Shown: piece after piece, positions 37,051 through 46,288 of the stretch | How the letters are laid out: each line of letters starts with the position of its first letter | Position numbering within the stretch: position 1 is the first letter of the stretch | Assembly: GCA_964389755.1 (NCBI GenBank) | Contig: CAYMEW010000008.1 | Span: 39,229 to 103,228 of the forward strand | Source of the DNA: JBBSUQ01 sp964389755 | GTDB taxonomy: Bacteria; Bacteroidota; Bacteroidia; Flavobacteriales_D; Crocinitomicaceae | Reading direction: 5' to 3' | Length of the DNA stretch: 64,000 nt | Position numbers and translations under genes: made by a program | The notes under the pieces: generated by a model | Databases searched by the model: none | The model's input: the letters and a program-made list of their open reading frames with translations, nothing else | What the model was told of the DNA's origin: nothing

Positions 37051-38592
37051 ATGAATTCAGGTGAAAAACTCATAGAAAAAAGAGAAGGATCGCAACTCGG
37101 AGGCGGTGAAAAAAGAATCGAAAAGCAACACAGCCAGGGCAAGCTCACGGCACGTGAACGCGTTCAACTGCTGTTAGACGACGGTTCTTTCCAGGAAATC
37201 GGCATGTTCGTGGAACACCGGTCCACATCGTTCGGGCTGGACAAGCAAAAATTTCCGGGCGATGGCGTTGTAACCGGTTACGGAACAATACACGGCAGGC
37301 TGGTCTATGTCTTTTCACAGGATTTCACAGTGCTTGGAGGCTCTTTATCTGAAACGCATGCAGCGAAGATCTGCCGCGTGATGGATATGGCCATGAAAAA
37401 CGGTGCACCGGTGATCGGACTGAACGATTCCGGCGGTGCCCGCATCCAGGAAGGTGTTGTTTCACTCGCAGGCTATGCCGATATTTTTTACCGCAATACG
37501 CGTGCATCGGGCGTAATTCCGCAAATCAGTGCAATCATGGGGCCGTGCGCCGGTGGTGCCGTTTACTCACCCGCGTTGACAGATTTCATCTTTATGGTGG
37601 AAGATACATCGTATATGTTTGTAACGGGTCCGAACGTCGTGAAGACCGTGACGCACGAAGAAGTTACTTCGGAAGATCTCGGTGGCGCCAAAACCCACGC
37701 AGAGAAATCGGGTGTTAACCATTTCACAGCCGGAAACGACGTGGAATGCCTCAAAAAGATCCGGGATTTCATGACTTTCTTACCGCAAAATGCGAACGAA
37801 CTCGCGCCGACGGTAAGTAAAGTGAATTACAGCGCGCATAAAAACGAACAGATCCGTACGATACTTCCGGCAAACAATACCTTGCCGTACGACATCCGCA
37901 AAGTGATCGATTGCGTGATCGATGACAATACTTTTCGTGAAGTCCAGGAAGATTTTGCCAAAAACATCGTGGTCGGTTTTGCCCGCCTCGATGGTAAAAC
38001 CATTGGAATTGTAGCCAATCAGCCCGCTTCGATGGCAGGTGTGCTCGACATTGACGCTTCACGCAAGGGAGCGCGCTTTGTCCGTTTCTGCGATTCTTTC
38101 AATATTCCACTGCTCGTATTTGAAGATGTTCCCGGCTTCCTTCCGGGCACCGACCAGGAATGGCGCGGGATCATCACACACGGAGCCAAACTGCTGTACG
38201 CTTTTTCAGAGGCGACCGTTCCACGGATCACGGTCATTACACGGAAGGCCTACGGTGGCGCATTTGACGTGATGAACTCTAAAAATATCGGTGCGGACCT
38301 TAATTTCGCCTGGCCGACAGCGGAAATAGCCGTTATGGGAGCCAAAGGTGCAGCTGAGATCATTTTCAAACGGGAGATTGCGGCAGCGGAAGACCCGGAA
38401 CAAAAATGGCGCGAAAAAGAGGCCGAATATGCCGAAATGTTTGCGAATCCGTATCGCGCTGCCGAACGTGGGATCGTGGATGATGTGATACTTCCGGAGG
38501 AAACGCGCGAGAAACTGATCAGCGGTTTTGCCATGCTCGAAAATAAAGCAGAGCAACTTCCGCTTAAGAAGCACGGGAATATTCCATTGTAA
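37051..38592 (+). CDS. Acyl-CoA carboxylase beta (carboxyltransferase) subunit
   Basis: A 513-residue carboxyltransferase of the propionyl-CoA carboxylase beta/methylmalonyl-CoA decarboxylase alpha type, which moves a carboxyl group from biotin to an acyl-CoA. Two crotonase-fold halves are visible: GKLTARERVQLLLDDGSF, LNDSGGARIQEGV and IMGPCAGGAVYSPALTDF (N half), then VFEDVPGFLPGTDQEW and KAYGGAFDVMNSK (C half). The biotin/biotin-carboxylase subunit is not adjacent. Propionyl-CoA is the likeliest substrate but this is inferred. Monocistronic by position. Confidence 0.93.
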   Translation: MNSGEKLIEKREGSQLGGGEKRIEKQHSQGKLTARERVQLLLDDGSFQEIGMFVEHRSTSFGLDKQKFPGDGVVTGYGTIHGRLVYVFSQDFTVLGGSLSETHAAKICRVMDMAMKNGAPVIGLNDSGGARIQEGVVSLAGYADIFYRNTRASGVIPQISAIMGPCAGGAVYSPALTDFIFMVEDTSYMFVTGPNVVKTVTHEEVTSEDLGGAKTHAEKSGVNHFTAGNDVECLKKIRDFMTFLPQNANELAPTVSKVNYSAHKNEQIRTILPANNTLPYDIRKVIDCVIDDNTFREVQEDFAKNIVVGFARLDGKTIGIVANQPASMAGVLDIDASRKGARFVRFCDSFNIPLLVFEDVPGFLPGTDQEWRGIITHGAKLLYAFSEATVPRITVITRKAYGGAFDVMNSKNIGADLNFAWPTAEIAVMGAKGAAEIIFKREIAAAEDPEQKWREKEAEYAEMFANPYRAAERGIVDDVILPEETREKLISGFAMLENKAEQLPLKKHGNIPL

Positions 38593-38824
38593 CTAAGGAG
38601 CTTGATGCTGTAAGGTCCTCGGCATTGCGCAGGCGGATTTTGTTGCTGAAGCAGACTTTGTCAGGGAATTTGCGTTGAAAATCGGAGTGCGGGGGCCCTT
38701 TGTCCGTTCCATTTTAGGATTTCCGAATGGAATTCCGGAAGGTAATCGGATTTAAGTCTTCTTAAAAAAATTCACTGGAAATCAGTTACTATAAGCACCT
38801 GCCAGCCGGAAGCAGATTTTTACG

Positions 38825-39544
38825 TTAACGCTTCACGAAACGGTATTTCAGGATGCACCAAATGGCTCTGAAACCATCCTTCCACCCGATCTTCTTCCCT
38901 TCTTCGTACGTTCGTCCGTAATAGGAAATACCCACTTCATAGATCCGGATTTTCGGAACACGGGCCAGTTTAGCTGTTAACTCGGGTTCAATACCAAAGC
39001 GATTCTCACGGATGCGGATTTCTTTCGCAATTGAAGCACGGATCAGCTTATAACAAGTTTCCATGTCCGTCAGGTTCAGGTTGGTCATCATGTTCGACAG
39101 TTTCGTCAGGAACTTATTCCCGATCGAGTGCCAGAAAAAGAGAATACGGTGCGGATGATGTCCCATGAAGCGCGAACCGTAAACCACATCGGCATTATCC
39201 ATAAAAACCGGTTTGAGCAGCAGGTTGTACTCGTGCGGGTCGTACTCCAGGTCGGCATCCTGAACGATCAGGTAGTCTCCGCTGCATTCCTTGATCGCGC
39301 GATTAATTGCAGCACCCTTCCCCATATTGCGGGGCTGCGAAAAAAAGCGAATGTCCATTTCGGGATGCGCAGCCATGTAGGTTTCCACGACCGAAGCGGT
39401 GTTATCTTTCGAGCAATCGTTGACGATAATGATTTCTTTTGCAATATCATTGACAAGTTCCACCTCTGCCACTTTGTTCAAAATGGTTTCGATCGTGCTT
39501 TCTTCGTTATATGCCGGGATAAGTATCGATAGTTTTTGGATCAT
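38825..39544 (-). CDS. Family 2 glycosyltransferase (DPM1/polyprenyl-phosphate type)
   Basis: A 239-residue GT-A enzyme: LSILIPAYNEESTIETIL at the N-terminus, nucleotide-sugar region with IIVNDCSKDN, and the metal-binding DADLEYDP near 96-103. The length and lack of C-terminal membrane helices resemble dolichol/undecaprenyl-phosphate mannosyl- or glucosyltransferases. It is divergent from a GT-C-like membrane protein, a common pairing in which the lipid-linked sugar made here is the donor. A TAATTTTG box lies 58 bp upstream. Confidence 0.9.
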   Translation of the reverse strand: MIQKLSILIPAYNEESTIETILNKVAEVELVNDIAKEIIIVNDCSKDNTASVVETYMAAHPEMDIRFFSQPRNMGKGAAINRAIKECSGDYLIVQDADLEYDPHEYNLLLKPVFMDNADVVYGSRFMGHHPHRILFFWHSIGNKFLTKLSNMMTNLNLTDMETCYKLIRASIAKEIRIRENRFGIEPELTAKLARVPKIRIYEVGISYYGRTYEEGKKIGWKDGFRAIWCILKYRFVKR

Positions 39545-39602
39545 AATGCGCGTAAAACGGTCATAAAGCTAATATATTTCCGCCGTAACCTGATAATTGT
39601 CG

Positions 39603-39610
39603 CAAAATTA
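39603..39610 (-). promoter_or_regulatory. -7 box of the GT2 gene
   Basis: Minus-strand TAATTTTG, perfect TAnnTTTG match, 58 bp upstream of the GT2 ATG. Confidence 0.55.
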
Positions 39611-39660
39611 AACTCCGGAAACAAAATTGGCGGAAGCGTCGCAAAAGAGAAATGTTCTTC

Positions 39661-39668
39661 TAAATTTG
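39661..39668 (+). promoter_or_regulatory. -7 box of the GT-C-like membrane protein gene
   Basis: TAAATTTG, perfect TAnnTTTG match, 18 bp before the TTG start. The GT2 box on the other strand is only 50 bp away. Confidence 0.6.
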
Positions 39669-39686
39669 TAGAATAACACAACCCGC

Positions 39687-41456
39687 TTGAAAAAAAATCC
39701 TTTTTCTTCCTGGACGGTCGTTGCGCTACTGCTTGTTTTCGCGTGGACGGTCATTTCCGATGCCTCTCATTCGGCAAAATCGGGGAATAATTGTGTTGCT
39801 TCGTACGACGCTTTTGGCTATTACGCATACCTGCCCGCAGTTCTCAAATACGACGACATCCGTTTTGAAAAAGACTGGGTGAAAGAAAGCCAAGATAATT
39901 GCGGAGCTCCGCTCTACCAGTTCGACCCGCAGGAAAACGGCAACCTGCTCGACATTTATCACATGGGGCTCGCATACGTGCAGCTACCCGGCTTTTTGAT
40001 CGCAGACGCCTGTGCCGAAAGTTTCGGATATCCGGCCAACGGACTCAGTTTTCCCTACGAACTCGCCACGCGGATTACCCTGCTGCTTTTCGTTGTTCTC
40101 GGACTGGTTTACCTGCGGAAACTGCTCCTTCTCTTTTTTGACGATCGAATCACTGCACTTACCCTACTTCTGACGCTGCTAGCCTCCAATGTGTTCATCA
40201 CGTTTCGCTACAGTCAACTCATGCCGCATGCCTATCTTTTCGCATGTAATGCCATTTTCCTGTATTACCTCGTTCTTTTCACCCGTACCAGGCACCTGCG
40301 GTTTCTCGTGATTAGCGCACTAATACTCGGACTTACAACTGCTATCCGTCCCACGCAGGCAATCTGGGGAATTATTCCATTCGTTCTCCTGTTCTTTGAC
40401 ACGACAAACAGGTGGCGAACGCTCTTGTTACTAATGCTTTATCCGGCAAGTATCCTGCTGTTTAATCTTCCTCAGTTATTCTACTGGAAATTTATCGGCG
40501 GACACTGGTTCGTGCTGAACATGCATTCCGAATCACTGAGCCTGGGCGATCCGTATACGTGGAAATTTTTGTTTTCCTTCCGCAAAGGCTGGCTCATTTA
40601 CAGCCCGGTATTTTTCTTCGCGATCATTGGTGCGTGGCGTTTTCGAAAAACGAATCGGCGGGTCGCAAATGCCTTTATCTTATTTGCGATCCTGAACATC
40701 TATGTACTTTCTTCCTGGGAATGCTGGTATTATGCGGGGTCGTACGGTTCGCGGGTGATGACCGATTCGTATGCTCTCTGGGCTGTTTTCATGGCTGCTT
40801 TTCTTTCAGGCATCCGTTTCCGTAGGAAATCCATGGTTTTCGTGGCGGTCTTGTCCCTGTTCTTCATCACCCTGAATTTTTTGCAGTCCTACCAGTTCCT
40901 GCGCGGAATTATTCATGGAAGCCGCATGACCTTTGCACATTATGTCCATGTTTTGGGAAGAACGCATTATCCGGAATCCGATTTCACACTGCTGGAGATC
41001 GACCGGGAATCTGCGGACTGGGTTGAGCAGTTTCAAAACCCCGCTTCTTTGGCATTCAAACGGGGCTATCGCATTCATGAAAAAGAACTTTTCCCTGTAA
41101 AAGGCGACCTGAACATTGCAGCAGAACAGGAGTTCACACCGCTTTATGACTTTACGGGGGACTATATGGCCAACACGGATGACGTGGCCATCCACCTTTC
41201 ATTCAAACCGGATTTCGACTCCCTGAATGGCCCGGCATACTTCGTTTTCACGGTGGAAACAAGCAAAAAACCCTACTTTTACTATGCTCCCGATTTTACA
41301 ATGGACAACGGCGGAACGTATACCGCATCTTTTACAATGCCGGAACGCAGGCATCCGGATGACCGCATAAAGATCTATATCTGGAACCCAAACAAAGACG
41401 CGGGCAAACTCCGTGATTTCTCCCTTCGGCTGTCTATATTGGACAGAAAGCCATAA
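39687..41456 (+). CDS. Polytopic membrane protein, GT-C glycosyltransferase-like
   Basis: A 589-residue protein with about ten membrane helices up to residue 410 and a soluble C-terminal region of about 180 residues. The first loop contains ASYDAFGYYAYLPAVLKYDD; an acidic residue in this loop is typical of GT-C enzymes that use polyprenyl-phosphate sugars. The start must be TTG at 39687: a stop codon lies six codons upstream and no ATG exists near it. Divergent GT2 gene supports a role in surface glycan transfer, but the substrate is unknown. Confidence 0.65.
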   Translation: MKKNPFSSWTVVALLLVFAWTVISDASHSAKSGNNCVASYDAFGYYAYLPAVLKYDDIRFEKDWVKESQDNCGAPLYQFDPQENGNLLDIYHMGLAYVQLPGFLIADACAESFGYPANGLSFPYELATRITLLLFVVLGLVYLRKLLLLFFDDRITALTLLLTLLASNVFITFRYSQLMPHAYLFACNAIFLYYLVLFTRTRHLRFLVISALILGLTTAIRPTQAIWGIIPFVLLFFDTTNRWRTLLLLMLYPASILLFNLPQLFYWKFIGGHWFVLNMHSESLSLGDPYTWKFLFSFRKGWLIYSPVFFFAIIGAWRFRKTNRRVANAFILFAILNIYVLSSWECWYYAGSYGSRVMTDSYALWAVFMAAFLSGIRFRRKSMVFVAVLSLFFITLNFLQSYQFLRGIIHGSRMTFAHYVHVLGRTHYPESDFTLLEIDRESADWVEQFQNPASLAFKRGYRIHEKELFPVKGDLNIAAEQEFTPLYDFTGDYMANTDDVAIHLSFKPDFDSLNGPAYFVFTVETSKKPYFYYAPDFTMDNGGTYTASFTMPERRHPDDRIKIYIWNPNKDAGKLRDFSLRLSILDRKP

Positions 41457-41491
41457 AGGCCAAAGGTTCGTACTAAATATTGCCGTGAAAA

Positions 41492-41523
41492 TTGGACTGA
41501 CTGCGCAGAATTAATTAATTTTG
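41492..41523 (+). promoter_or_regulatory. Promoter of the cytochrome oxidase assembly operon
   Basis: TTG at 41492-41494, 21-bp spacer, TAATTTTG (perfect TAnnTTTG) at 41516-41523, 8 bp before the cyoE ATG. It probably drives cyoE through DUF420. Confidence 0.6.
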
Positions 41524-41531
41524 CACCTGCA

Positions 41532-42449
41532 ATGAGTCGTAATATTGACACAGCGACATCGCTGACTTCCGAAAAGGTCTCCCTGGGTATGAAATTCAGA
41601 ACTTATATGGTATTCACCAAAATGCGCCTTGCATCGCTGGTGATCGTCAGTGCGCTGTCGGGCTACCTCTTTAACGGGGGACATTCCTGGATCGATGCCT
41701 GCTACCTGATGTTCGGCGGAATGCTTGTGACAGCGGCAGCCAACGGTTCCAACCAGATCTGGGAGCGAGACATTGACAAACGCATGAAGCGCACGCAGAC
41801 GCGGCCCCTGCCCATGGGAGAAATGAGCGTTCGCGAAGGAGTGATCGTTGTACTTATTACACTCACGGTCGGAACTTTCCTGCTCTATTTGCTCAACATT
41901 CAGTCTGCACTGCTCGGACTTTTCGCTTACGTACTCTATGTATTTTTGTATACGCCGCTCAAGCCGGTGACTCCCTGGGCAGTCTTTGTCGGGGCTTTTC
42001 CGGGTGCCTTTCCGCCGATGCTCGGCGCGATTGCAGTAGACGGCCAGTTCGGACTGATCCCCGGCGTACTCTTCTTCATCCAGTTTACCTGGCAGTTCCC
42101 GCACTTTTGGGCAATTGCCTGGGTTGCGTATGACGATTACAAAGCAGGAGGCTTTTCATTGCTTCCCTCCAGCGGCGGAAAAAGTAAAGGATCTGCTTTC
42201 CAGATCGCCGTTTATTCCCTCATGCTCATTCCTTTCAGCCTGTTGCCCTGGTTGCTCGGCTGGACCGGACTGACATCCATGATCATTTCGGCAGCGGTGG
42301 GTGCGTGGTTTTTCCTGACTGCATACCGTTTGTTCGTTACCTGTGACACAAAAGATGCCAGACGACTGATGTTCGCTTCGTTCATATACCTGCCGATCAT
42401 TCAGTTTGCCTATGTATTTGACATTGTTGATGGTGCAATTCCACAATAA
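41532..42449 (+). CDS. cyoE: Protoheme IX farnesyltransferase (heme O synthase)
   Basis: A 305-residue UbiA-family prenyltransferase that attaches farnesyl to heme B to make heme O for terminal oxidases. The first Asp-rich motif is Asn71-x8-Asp80-x-Asp82 followed by KRMKRTQTRPL; the second region is YDDYKAGGFSLLP. About nine membrane helices. It starts a run of oxidase genes with 2-bp spacing to the first subunit III, the standard Flavobacteriales order. Confidence 0.95.
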   Translation: MSRNIDTATSLTSEKVSLGMKFRTYMVFTKMRLASLVIVSALSGYLFNGGHSWIDACYLMFGGMLVTAAANGSNQIWERDIDKRMKRTQTRPLPMGEMSVREGVIVVLITLTVGTFLLYLLNIQSALLGLFAYVLYVFLYTPLKPVTPWAVFVGAFPGAFPPMLGAIAVDGQFGLIPGVLFFIQFTWQFPHFWAIAWVAYDDYKAGGFSLLPSSGGKSKGSAFQIAVYSLMLIPFSLLPWLLGWTGLTSMIISAAVGAWFFLTAYRLFVTCDTKDARRLMFASFIYLPIIQFAYVFDIVDGAIPQ

Positions 42450-42451
42450 CT

Positions 42452-43510
42452 ATGAGAAACGATTATTCTGAAGAACTTTCCCCCGAGGTCCGGGAAAAAA
42501 TGAAAAAAAACCTGGTGTACATCACCATTTTCTCTATCATGATGTTCTTCGCCGGGTTTACATCTGCCTACATCGTCTCAATGGGCGATTCGTTCTGGCT
42601 GAAATTCCCCTTCCCGAATGCCTTTTACATCAGTACGACCTTCATCGCGCTGAGCAGTATCACCCTCATTCTTGCGATTACCGCTGCCAAAAAGAATAAA
42701 ATCCCGCAGCTTAAAGCCTTCATGGCCGTTACCTTTTTACTCGGTATCTGTTTCGTGATTTTCCAGTTTCGTGGATACAAGGCGCTGGTCGATCGCGGGC
42801 TCAACCCTGTGAACAATCATATACTTGTTGTTCAGGGGAAATACGGTGATTTTTACGAAATTAAGTACAAAGGCGACTACATCGAAGTGATCGGAAACGA
42901 ATACCTGCTCCACGGGAAACCTGTCCCCGCTGAAGTCATGCAGAAACTACAGGCTTTTGCAGAACCGTTTACGCGGATCCATGATACCGTGATCCCGTCA
43001 GTTCCCGGTTATGGCGATCCTTTTATGCTCTACTATAAACACGATGCTGTTTTTCACATCAACGGCCAATGGCGCACAGAAAGCGGAGAAGAACTCGGAC
43101 CGCTTGACCTGGAGCGACTGCAAAGTTTTGCGACGCATGTGCGCGACGGACGCGGTGATTTCTTTGCCCGTGGAAAAATGGGACGTGATTTTCACCTTTA
43201 CTTTAAAGGGAACGAATTGAGTTATCAGGACCGGGACCTTATGTACAAGGGAAAACCATTGTCCAAGTACCTGCAATCCAAAGCCATGGAGGCGGCAGAT
43301 ACAGCCACCACTTTCCTGTACCTTATCACAATTTTACACCTGCTTCACGTACTTGTGACCATGATCTACATGTTGAAAATCACAATTAATTCATTTAGAA
43401 ATAAATACAACAAAGACAATACACTAAGCCTGCGACTGGGCGCTATATTCTGGCACTTTTTAGGCTTATTGTGGCTTTATTTATTGCTTTTTTTACTTTT
43501 TATTCATTAA
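42452..43510 (+). CDS. Cytochrome c oxidase subunit III, first paralogue, with soluble insert
   Basis: A 352-residue heme-copper oxidase subunit III. Helices are at about 20-43, 58-80 and 88-108, then, after a long insert, 284-310 and 328-351 (IFWHFLGLLWLYLLL, the family's final helix). The insert (about 120-280) is hydrophilic and built from three related units of 40-48 residues starting at about 129, 186 and 242 (GDFYEIKYKGD; GDPFMLYYKHD; RDFHLYFKGN, each ending in LQ-x-FA or similar). Typical subunit III proteins lack this insert. Adjacent to cyoE and the second subunit III gene. Confidence 0.85.
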   Translation: MRNDYSEELSPEVREKMKKNLVYITIFSIMMFFAGFTSAYIVSMGDSFWLKFPFPNAFYISTTFIALSSITLILAITAAKKNKIPQLKAFMAVTFLLGICFVIFQFRGYKALVDRGLNPVNNHILVVQGKYGDFYEIKYKGDYIEVIGNEYLLHGKPVPAEVMQKLQAFAEPFTRIHDTVIPSVPGYGDPFMLYYKHDAVFHINGQWRTESGEELGPLDLERLQSFATHVRDGRGDFFARGKMGRDFHLYFKGNELSYQDRDLMYKGKPLSKYLQSKAMEAADTATTFLYLITILHLLHVLVTMIYMLKITINSFRNKYNKDNTLSLRLGAIFWHFLGLLWLYLLLFLLFIH

Positions 43511-43531
43511 ACTTGCAAAAAAATTTCTAAA

Positions 43532-44572
43532 ATGGCAGGACACGCTTCTACTGAAATCAGCCCGAAGACCCTGTGGGGTGGAAAGATTTCGCCTTTCAGC
43601 ACCAGTTACGGAAAATTAATGATGTGGTACTTCCTCGTATCCGATGCATTGACTTTCGGCGGATTGCTGGTATCCTACGGATTTGTGCGGCACAATACGC
43701 AAGGCACCTGGCCGATCGGTGAAGAAACATTCAATTCACTTCCCTTCCTCGGACATGGCTATCCCCTGGTTTACGTGGCCCTGATGACTTTTATTCTCAT
43801 CGTTTCCTCGGTAACGATGGTGCTTGCTGTTGAAGCCGGTCACCGCATGGATCGTCGCGGAGTAACCCGTTGGATGATCGCAACAATTATCGGCGGATTT
43901 TTCTTCCTCGGTTCACAGGCCTGGGAATGGTATCACTTCATTCACGGTTCGGAATTCGGTCGCGTAGAGCTGGCAGACGGCTCACAGGCCATCGTACACG
44001 GAGATTTCGGAGCGATCGAAAACTTTAAAGTCGTGAAGGCCGGTTCGCACCACAAAGCGGGTGAAGTAATTCGCGAAGACGAAGCGGAAATGATGCATCA
44101 CTTCCATGAAGCGGCTGCCGAAGGACACATCAAAAACGGAATGATCACTCTGCACGACGGATCGGTAGCAGAGATCAACAAGAAAAAAGACGAAAACCTC
44201 GAGCTGGAAATCAAACAAAACGGAAGCAAATACCACGTCGGTGGTGAAGAAATCAAAGGTGCCGAGGCAGAGAAATTATATTACGAAGCAATCTACAGCG
44301 GAGAAAGAGGACGTGTTATATACGGAGCTAACCTGCAGGGTAACGAATACGGTATAGACGAGCACTACGGTCAGTTCTTCTTTTTCATTACCGGATTCCA
44401 CGGCTTTCACGTATTCTCCGGTGTATTGATCAACATCATTATCCTCATCGGGGTGATGCGTGGTATCTATCACCGCAGAGGTCATTACGAAATGGTAGAA
44501 AAGACCGGTTTGTACTGGCACTTTGTAGACCTTGTATGGGTATTCGTATTTACCTTCTTCTACCTTGTTTAA
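43532..44572 (+). CDS. Cytochrome c oxidase subunit III, second paralogue, with soluble insert
   Basis: A 346-residue subunit III. N-terminal helices (KLMMWYFLVSDALTFGGLL; ALMTFILIVSSVTMVLAV; WMIATIIGGFFFLGSQAWEW) precede a hydrophilic His/Glu/Lys-rich insert at about 138-278. The usual EHYGQFFFFITGFHGFHVFSG and GLYWHFVDLVWVFVFTFFYL follow. The insert sits at the same place as in the neighbouring paralogue, but its sequence is different. The protein is the core, non-metal subunit of a proton-pumping oxidase. Catalytic subunits I and II are not in the window. Confidence 0.92.
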   Translation: MAGHASTEISPKTLWGGKISPFSTSYGKLMMWYFLVSDALTFGGLLVSYGFVRHNTQGTWPIGEETFNSLPFLGHGYPLVYVALMTFILIVSSVTMVLAVEAGHRMDRRGVTRWMIATIIGGFFFLGSQAWEWYHFIHGSEFGRVELADGSQAIVHGDFGAIENFKVVKAGSHHKAGEVIREDEAEMMHHFHEAAAEGHIKNGMITLHDGSVAEINKKKDENLELEIKQNGSKYHVGGEEIKGAEAEKLYYEAIYSGERGRVIYGANLQGNEYGIDEHYGQFFFFITGFHGFHVFSGVLINIIILIGVMRGIYHRRGHYEMVEKTGLYWHFVDLVWVFVFTFFYLV

Positions 44573-44590
44573 TCCTGAAATAACTCGAAA

Positions 44591-44962
44591 ATGGAAAGAG
44601 ACGATATCATTGAATATTCATTAGACGCACATCACAGCGAAGAACAGGGTAAGAAAATTCGCAAGAAAATTCTGTTCGTTACTGTATTGCTCACAGTTGT
44701 AACCGTTATCGAGGTATTGCTCGGGGCATACATCAAACAGTCGAGCGGCGCATGGGAATACGTAAAATGGACCTTTATTGCACTGACGCTTCTCAAAGCC
44801 GGGTACATCGTGATGGTATTTATGCACCTTGGCGATGAGCGACGTGCGCTTAAAGCAGTAATTCTCGTTCCTTACATCCTCTTTATCGTATACCTGATCT
44901 TTATCGCACTTACAGAGGCTAACGCGATCAGCGAAGTCTGGAATACCACATTCGGAGCGTAA
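44591..44962 (+). CDS. Cytochrome c oxidase subunit IV
   Basis: A 123-residue small membrane protein with three helices (about 24-45, 53-75, 86-108), matching bacterial COX4 subunits that follow subunit III (MVFMHLGDERRALK loop). It starts 18 bp after the second subunit III gene and is followed 11 bp later by a Sco-like gene. Confidence 0.9.
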   Translation: MERDDIIEYSLDAHHSEEQGKKIRKKILFVTVLLTVVTVIEVLLGAYIKQSSGAWEYVKWTFIALTLLKAGYIVMVFMHLGDERRALKAVILVPYILFIVYLIFIALTEANAISEVWNTTFGA

Positions 44963-44973
44963 AAGAGAAGACG

Positions 44974-45636
44974 ATGTCTGAAAAAAAATCTGCCGGACGA
45001 ATAAAAGTGCTGGGTGCATTCCTGCTTTTATTCGGTCCGGCTTTTTTATTGATCCTGATCTCCACACGCGGCTGTGAACATAAGTTCCGCTCCCCGGAGG
45101 ACTACGGACCATTAAAAGACTACGCATTTACCGATGCATCCGGAAGAGATCACAACTCCAAAGAATTCATCGGGAAGATCGTTCTTATCAATGTATTGCA
45201 GACCTCCTGCCCGGACACCTGCTCTGTTTCGCTCTGGCATTTTAACCAGCTGATCTATCAGAACCTGCGTAAAACAAAAAAACAACGCAATGAAGTGAAG
45301 ATCATTTCATTTGTTGTGGATGAGCAGGGAAAGCCCGTAAAAGACCTGCGCAAGATCCGCGATTACCTGCGCACGGAAGTGGAGGATTACGATCCGGACA
45401 TCTGGTACATCGCCAGCGGGGAGGTAAAGCAACTCTACGACATTTCCAGTAACGGGGAAAATCTGCTGGCAGACGGAACTGCTTTCGAGGAAATCATGCT
45501 GCTGGCGGACAAAAGCAATCACCTGCGCATGGCTCTTCGCGGAAACTCAGAAGGAATGATCCGGAGAATGCGTGAACACCTCGCATTACTTCAGAAAGAT
45601 TATGATCTAAAAAGAAAAGACCATGAGAATAACTAA
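44974..45636 (+). CDS. Sco1/SenC-like membrane-anchored thioredoxin-fold protein
   Basis: A 220-residue protein with one N-terminal anchor helix (about 12-30) and a thioredoxin-like domain with the Sco CxxxC motif (Cys79 and Cys83 in SCPDTC). The third copper ligand of Sco proteins, the His in a D-H-T/S context, appears to be replaced (DGTAFEEIMLLAD), so copper transfer may be altered. A purine-rich AAAAGAGAAG precedes the ATG. It overlaps the next gene, a complete Sco protein, by 14 bp. Oxidase assembly is inferred from context. Confidence 0.8.
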   Translation: MSEKKSAGRIKVLGAFLLLFGPAFLLILISTRGCEHKFRSPEDYGPLKDYAFTDASGRDHNSKEFIGKIVLINVLQTSCPDTCSVSLWHFNQLIYQNLRKTKKQRNEVKIISFVVDEQGKPVKDLRKIRDYLRTEVEDYDPDIWYIASGEVKQLYDISSNGENLLADGTAFEEIMLLADKSNHLRMALRGNSEGMIRRMREHLALLQKDYDLKRKDHENN

Positions 45637-46288
45637 ACTCACTGTCCTACCGGTCCTTTTTTTCGTTCTCTTTTCGTGTAACGATAGTCCGAAGAAACGC
45701 GTATTGCCCATCGTCGGAGAACGCGAAGTCAACTATTACGAGATCGACGGGAAGGAAGTTGCCGATACGGTTTATCCGAAAGTTCCCGATTTTAAATACC
45801 TCAATCAGGATTCTGCCTGGGTGACCTCAGAATCGCTAAAAAACAAGGTGTGGGTCGTGGATTTCTTTTTTACACACTGCCCTACCATTTGTCCGCCGAT
45901 GACCTCACAGATGAAAAGGCTGAATACAATGGTCTCCGATCTTTCGGAAGACGTCGAGTTTCTCAGTTTTTCCATTGATCCGAAACGCGATTTCCCGACA
46001 CGACTGCGCGAATACATCCAACTGCATGGCATCAAAGCTCAGAACTGGCAATTCCTGACCGGTGACGAGGCGGAAACGCATGAAATGGCGCGAAAATTCT
46101 ACACAGGTGCCGAACGCAATTCCGAAGCAGCCGGTGGATTCGGTCATACGGATACTTTTGTGCTCGTCGACAAAGAAGGCTACGTGCGCGGGGTTTATTC
46201 CGGGACGAATACTGAACAGGTCGACCAACTTGAAAAAGACCTTCGAAAATTGCTGAAATATGAGTATGATATTACAGGATCCCGCTAA
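45623..46288 (+). CDS. SCO family copper chaperone lipoprotein
   Basis: A 221-residue Sco1/SenC protein delivering copper to the CuA or CuB site of cytochrome oxidase. Its lipobox is LFSC with Cys19. Copper ligands are complete: Cys86 and Cys90 in THCPTICPPM and His175 in GFGHTDTF. The start overlaps the preceding Sco-like gene. The C-terminus overlaps the DUF420 start by about 29 bp. Confidence 0.95.
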   Translation: MRITKLTVLPVLFFVLFSCNDSPKKRVLPIVGEREVNYYEIDGKEVADTVYPKVPDFKYLNQDSAWVTSESLKNKVWVVDFFFTHCPTICPPMTSQMKRLNTMVSDLSEDVEFLSFSIDPKRDFPTRLREYIQLHGIKAQNWQFLTGDEAETHEMARKFYTGAERNSEAAGGFGHTDTFVLVDKEGYVRGVYSGTNTEQVDQLEKDLRKLLKYEYDITGSR

